In this document: piece after piece, positions 5,137 through 7,871 of the stretch | How positions within the stretch are numbered: the stretch's first letter is position 1 | Layout of the letters: each line of letters begins with the position of its first letter | Source of the DNA: Victivallales bacterium | Lineage (GTDB): Bacteria; Verrucomicrobiota; Lentisphaeria; Oligosphaerales; Oligosphaeraceae | Assembly: GCA_017538465.1 (NCBI GenBank) | Contig: JAFYIW010000313.1 | Coordinates: forward strand, 1-7,871 | Length of the DNA stretch: 7,871 nt | Reading direction: 5' to 3' | Translations under genes and position numbers: made by a program | The notes under the pieces: model-generated | Databases searched by the model: none | The model's input: the letters and a program-made list of their open reading frames with translations, nothing else | What the model was told of the DNA's origin: nothing

Positions 5137-6486
5137 TTAGAAATTATACATCACCTGGAGCTGGATCCAGTGCGGGTCACGCCCGTTGCGGTAGTAGTTT
5201 CCCGTCTTCAGGCAGGTGTATTCGGCCCAGAAGGAGAGATGCTCGTTGAAGGTGTAGCCCGCGAAGAAGGAGTTCAGCCAGCCGACGTAGCTCCCGCCGC
5301 CCGTGGCGCCCTGGGAGAGGCCCACGGCGCCGTCCTCGTGCACGGCATAGACGGCGGCCGTGCGCCACTTCACCTGGACCTTGTCGATGGGCTCGAAGGT
5401 GAAGTCCGCCTGATAGAAGTTCAGGTTGCTCCAGTAGCTGTTGAGCATCACGGGGAGCAGGTTCTCGCCCCAGAGAGGGCAGGCGGACCAGAGCGGCACC
5501 CAGCCTTCGTTCTTGCCGGTGGAGCCGTGGTCTCCGGAGAAGTGCGTGTAGGCCAGTCCAATGGAGCTCTTCATCCACTCCTCCGGCAGCAGGAAGCGCA
5601 GCCGCGCGTCCGCCATCTTGCCCTGGTTGGCGCGGCCTTCGGGATCGCGGCCGAACTGCATGGCGCCTTCCAGGCTGTATTCCAGCCAGCTCAGCGGCTT
5701 GCCGAAGAGCCGCCCGCCCGTGGTGTGGAGGGAGTAGTTCATGTCCGCCGGATAGCAGCGCTCGCGAGTCTCGGGATAGTCGTCTTCGATGTCGTCATAG
5801 ACATAGTAGAGGTCGAATTTGAAGGCGTCGTTGACCTGGTGCGTCCAGTAGGCGGCCACGGTGAAGATGTCGCCGGCGCGCAGGCGGCGGTTGCGGTCGT
5901 TGACGCGGGGCCAGCGGTCCTTCCAGGTGTTGTAGAGGACCATCAGATTGGCGTCGTCCGTGTCGTCCTTGTAGCGGAGGCGCAGGCCGTCCCAGTAGCT
6001 GGTTCTGGCCTGGTCGTGGGGCGTTCCCTCGGAGAAGATCATGCCGTTGCCGAAGCTGAGCCCCTGGCGGCCGAGCGTGGCGGAGAGACCCTCCACGCCG
6101 CCGAGGTTCCGCCATTCGATGTTGGCCAGGTCGAGCGTCGTCTCGTCCGGGAAGTCCCAGGTAGAGCCGCCGTGGTGGATGTTGTTGGGGTCGGAGATGT
6201 GGCTGGTGTACCACTGGCTGCGGTTGACCAGGCGGAGGTTCAACGTGAGGTCCTCGCCGATGTCCAGCTTGCCCCAGACGCGGGTGCGGAAACGGTAGTA
6301 CTGCACGGCGGGGCCTTTGAGACCGCCGTCGGGATAGAGGGTGTCGCGGCTGTAGCTCTCATAGCGGACCCGCTCGTCGAGTCCCAGGTGGAGCTTCACG
6401 TCGTCGGCAAGCTGAAAATTCCAGCCGGTCTCGGCCAGGGTTCTGGCGGCAATCAGAGCCAGAAGCAGAAGGGTTAGACGTTTCAT
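5137..6486 (-). CDS. Outer-membrane beta-barrel, alginate-export (AlgE-like) family
   Basis: The 449-residue product has a signal peptide (MKRLTLLLLALIAARTLA, cleavage before ETGW). The rest is alternating aromatic/polar beta strands, ending in a C-terminal Phe (QVMYNF) as expected for Bam-assembled barrels. Family-like landmarks are LHLGLDERVRYESY near the mature start, YYRFRTRVWGKL, then LDLANIEWRNL. SATLGRQGLSFGNGMIFSEG and ARTSYWDGLRLRYK follow. These match the alginate-export barrel pattern 'LGRQ...G...DG.R..Y' as I know it. Such barrels act as anion or polysaccharide-permeable channels, but the substrate here cannot be read from sequence; alginate itself is not implied. The start at 6486 is fixed by the signal peptide; no Shine-Dalgarno is visible. 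It begins five bases after the stop of the acyl-ACP synthetase-like gene, so translation may depend on the upstream gene. A hairpin terminator follows. Confidence 0.85.
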   Translation of the reverse strand: MKRLTLLLLALIAARTLAETGWNFQLADDVKLHLGLDERVRYESYSRDTLYPDGGLKGPAVQYYRFRTRVWGKLDIGEDLTLNLRLVNRSQWYTSHISDPNNIHHGGSTWDFPDETTLDLANIEWRNLGGVEGLSATLGRQGLSFGNGMIFSEGTPHDQARTSYWDGLRLRYKDDTDDANLMVLYNTWKDRWPRVNDRNRRLRAGDIFTVAAYWTHQVNDAFKFDLYYVYDDIEDDYPETRERCYPADMNYSLHTTGGRLFGKPLSWLEYSLEGAMQFGRDPEGRANQGKMADARLRFLLPEEWMKSSIGLAYTHFSGDHGSTGKNEGWVPLWSACPLWGENLLPVMLNSYWSNLNFYQADFTFEPIDKVQVKWRTAAVYAVHEDGAVGLSQGATGGGSYVGWLNSFFAGYTFNEHLSFWAEYTCLKTGNYYRNGRDPHWIQLQVMYNF

Positions 6487-6491
6487 TTGCG

Positions 6492-7871
6492 TCAGTGTTG
6501 TTGGTGTTTTTTCAAGGTGCGGTAGTCGGTCTTCCCGGAACCCAGGCAGGGGATTTCGGGGAGCTGGATGATTTGGCGGATGGACTGGATCGGCGAAAAG
6601 CCCTTGGCGCGCAAGGTGGCGTTGACGGCGTCGCGCTCCAGTGGCAAAGTGGAGAAGAGGGTGATGACCGGCGCATCGTCGGTTCCGAGGGCCTCCACCG
6701 CGAGCGAAGGGCCGTGGTCCAGCGCGGGGTTGGGGTAAGTCTCCAGCAGCACCTCCTCCAGGGCCGGCAGCGAGATCATCTCGCCGCCGATCTTCACGAA
6801 GCGCTTGAGGCGCCCCATGAAATAGACGAAGCCCTCTTCGTCCATCTGCACCAAGTCGCCGGTGCGGTACCATTCCTTCCCCTCGAACTGGACGAAGGGC
6901 GAGGGGCCGTCAAAGTTGATGTACCCCTTGAAGATATTGGTTCCGCGCACCAGCAGCATGCCCGTGGTGTTGGGCGGGAGACGGCGGGTGCACGCCTCGT
7001 CGGTGACCACCCCTTCGGAGCAGGCCATCAGACGCCCGATGGAGCCGAATTTGACAAAGCCAGGCTGGTTCAGGGAGACGATCGGCCCGCATTCCGTGAT
7101 TCCGTAGCCCTCGTAGAGATTCGCGTTCTTCGCCTTCTCGTGCATCAGGTCCAGCGTGGTCTGGGGGCATTTCTCCGCGCCGGTGACGATGAACTGCAGG
7201 GTCTCCAGCTGTTCCGTGGTGCCGTTGCGCAGGATGTTGGTGATGAAGGTCGGGGTGCCGCAGAAGAAGTTGACCTTGTAGGCGGCGGTGAGCCGCGCCA
7301 GCATGGCGCCTTCGGTGGGATTGGGGTGATAAACCACGCGGATGTTGGTCACGCAGGTGAACAGAGTGTTGAGCAGCAGCCCGAAGGAATGGAAAGGCGG
7401 GAGCATTCCCAGCAGGCAGGCGTCCTTGCGGAAATGCATTCCCAGCACGGAACATTTCAAGTCGGCGATGATGGCCTCGTGGATGACCGGCACGGTCTTG
7501 GGCATGGACTCGGAGCCGGAGGTGAAGAGGATGGCGGCGGTCGGGGGAACCGGAGCCTTCCAGAGGCTGCGCCAGCTCAAGTGACTCATCAGCAATGACC
7601 AGAGCTTGCGCCAGATGGAGACGCCTTTGGCCACGCGCTCCAGCGGCAGAAGCGTATCCTCCAGCCCGCTGAAGTCCACGCCCGTGCCTTTCAGCCGCTC
7701 GACGAGCGCCTCGGAGGTCAGGATGTGCTTCAGGCCGGTGCTTTCCACGCAGTGGCGCATGTTGCGGTTGCCGACGGTCCAGTTGATCATCACCGGCACT
7801 TTTCCGGCGAACTGGGTGGCCAGATAGAGCAGCGTGGCGATGGTGGTGGCCGGCATCAGGATGCCGACGCG
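6492..7871 (-). CDS. Aas-like acyl-ACP synthetase / AMP-binding domain (N-terminus beyond window)
   Basis: This is an adenylate-forming enzyme that activates a fatty acid with ATP. The closest resemblance I see is the synthetase half of E. coli Aas (acyl-ACP synthetase/2-acyl-GPE acyltransferase). The frame stays open to the window edge (RVGIL before the first Met), so the start, and probably an N-terminal PlsC-type acyltransferase domain, lie outside. Numbering from Met at 7856: VMINWTVGN at 22-30 matches Aas AMMNYTAG. The P-loop FTSGSESMPK is at 111-120, LPPFHSFGL at 152-160, VTGAEKC at 224-230, EGYGITECGP at 249-258 and YRTGD at 330-334. GRLKRFVKIGGEM lies at 348-360, and LGSGKTDY at 438-445 holds the catalytic lysine (442). 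All core motifs are intact. Likely role: recycling or incorporating acyl chains into membrane phospholipid. An alternative is another medium or long-chain acyl-ligase. It is co-directional with the barrel gene five bases downstream. Confidence 0.88.
   Translation of the reverse strand, partial: RVGILMPATTIATLLYLATQFAGKVPVMINWTVGNRNMRHCVESTGLKHILTSEALVERLKGTGVDFSGLEDTLLPLERVAKGVSIWRKLWSLLMSHLSWRSLWKAPVPPTAAILFTSGSESMPKTVPVIHEAIIADLKCSVLGMHFRKDACLLGMLPPFHSFGLLLNTLFTCVTNIRVVYHPNPTEGAMLARLTAAYKVNFFCGTPTFITNILRNGTTEQLETLQFIVTGAEKCPQTTLDLMHEKAKNANLYEGYGITECGPIVSLNQPGFVKFGSIGRLMACSEGVVTDEACTRRLPPNTTGMLLVRGTNIFKGYINFDGPSPFVQFEGKEWYRTGDLVQMDEEGFVYFMGRLKRFVKIGGEMISLPALEEVLLETYPNPALDHGPSLAVEALGTDDAPVITLFSTLPLERDAVNATLRAKGFSPIQSIRQIIQLPEIPCLGSGKTDYRTLKKHQQH

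Noticed and set aside
5122..6477. Plus-strand open frame of 451 codons opposite the outer-membrane barrel
   Set aside because: Antisense frame, Val/Ala/Glu-rich without motifs; the minus strand encodes a clear signal peptide and barrel ending in Phe.
6487..6873. Upstream extension of the barrel reading frame
   Set aside because: It overlaps the conserved C-terminal domain of the Aas-like enzyme, and the signal peptide begins exactly at 6486.
6495..7598. Plus-strand open frame opposite the AMP-binding gene
   Set aside because: Antisense, no recognisable motifs, while the minus frame has every adenylate-forming motif.

Overview
The window is GC-rich, gene-dense bacterial chromosome, read as three blocks of alternating orientation. 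The two secreted proteins at the left carry 'GWNLVGNPF'-type repeats that I associate with the PVC superphylum (Kiritimatiellota, Lentisphaerota, Verrucomicrobiota). Together with a well-formed sigma-54 promoter and patchy Shine-Dalgarno use, this makes a PVC-group bacterium my best guess. That assignment is inference; nothing here is a species marker.

Left block (1-1418, minus strand): two genes for exported proteins of unknown function, the downstream one cut by the window edge. Upstream of them lies a gene-free stretch (1419-1802). It holds a -24/-12 sigma-54 promoter facing the secreted-protein genes and a 27-bp near-perfect AT-rich palindrome about 130 bp upstream of the predicted start, where sigma-54 activators usually bind. 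It also holds a GC-rich imperfect hairpin and a sigma-70-type promoter facing the other way, towards the tRNA gene.

Middle block (1803-5011, plus strand): tRNA-Leu(GAG) with encoded CCA, then an intrinsic terminator whose T-tract ends two bases before the first plausible start codon of mnmG (tRNA wobble-uridine modification). After mnmG comes a 159-bp gap with a heptamer repeat and a GC hairpin. Then follow rdgB (nucleotide-pool sanitation) and a small membrane-anchored, thioredoxin-like protein without a CxxC motif. These are housekeeping genes and may share transcripts.

Right block (5137-7871, minus strand): an Aas-like acyl-ACP synthetase/AMP-binding domain, truncated by the window edge, followed five bases later by an alginate-export-type outer-membrane beta-barrel. 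They look co-transcribed and end at a long hairpin terminator shared with the converging middle block. The pairing suggests envelope lipid or acyl handling alongside an outer-membrane pore.

I did not find an obvious defence, mobile or CRISPR system. The most unusual signals are the sigma-54/palindrome control region and the tRNA-terminator-mnmG junction.
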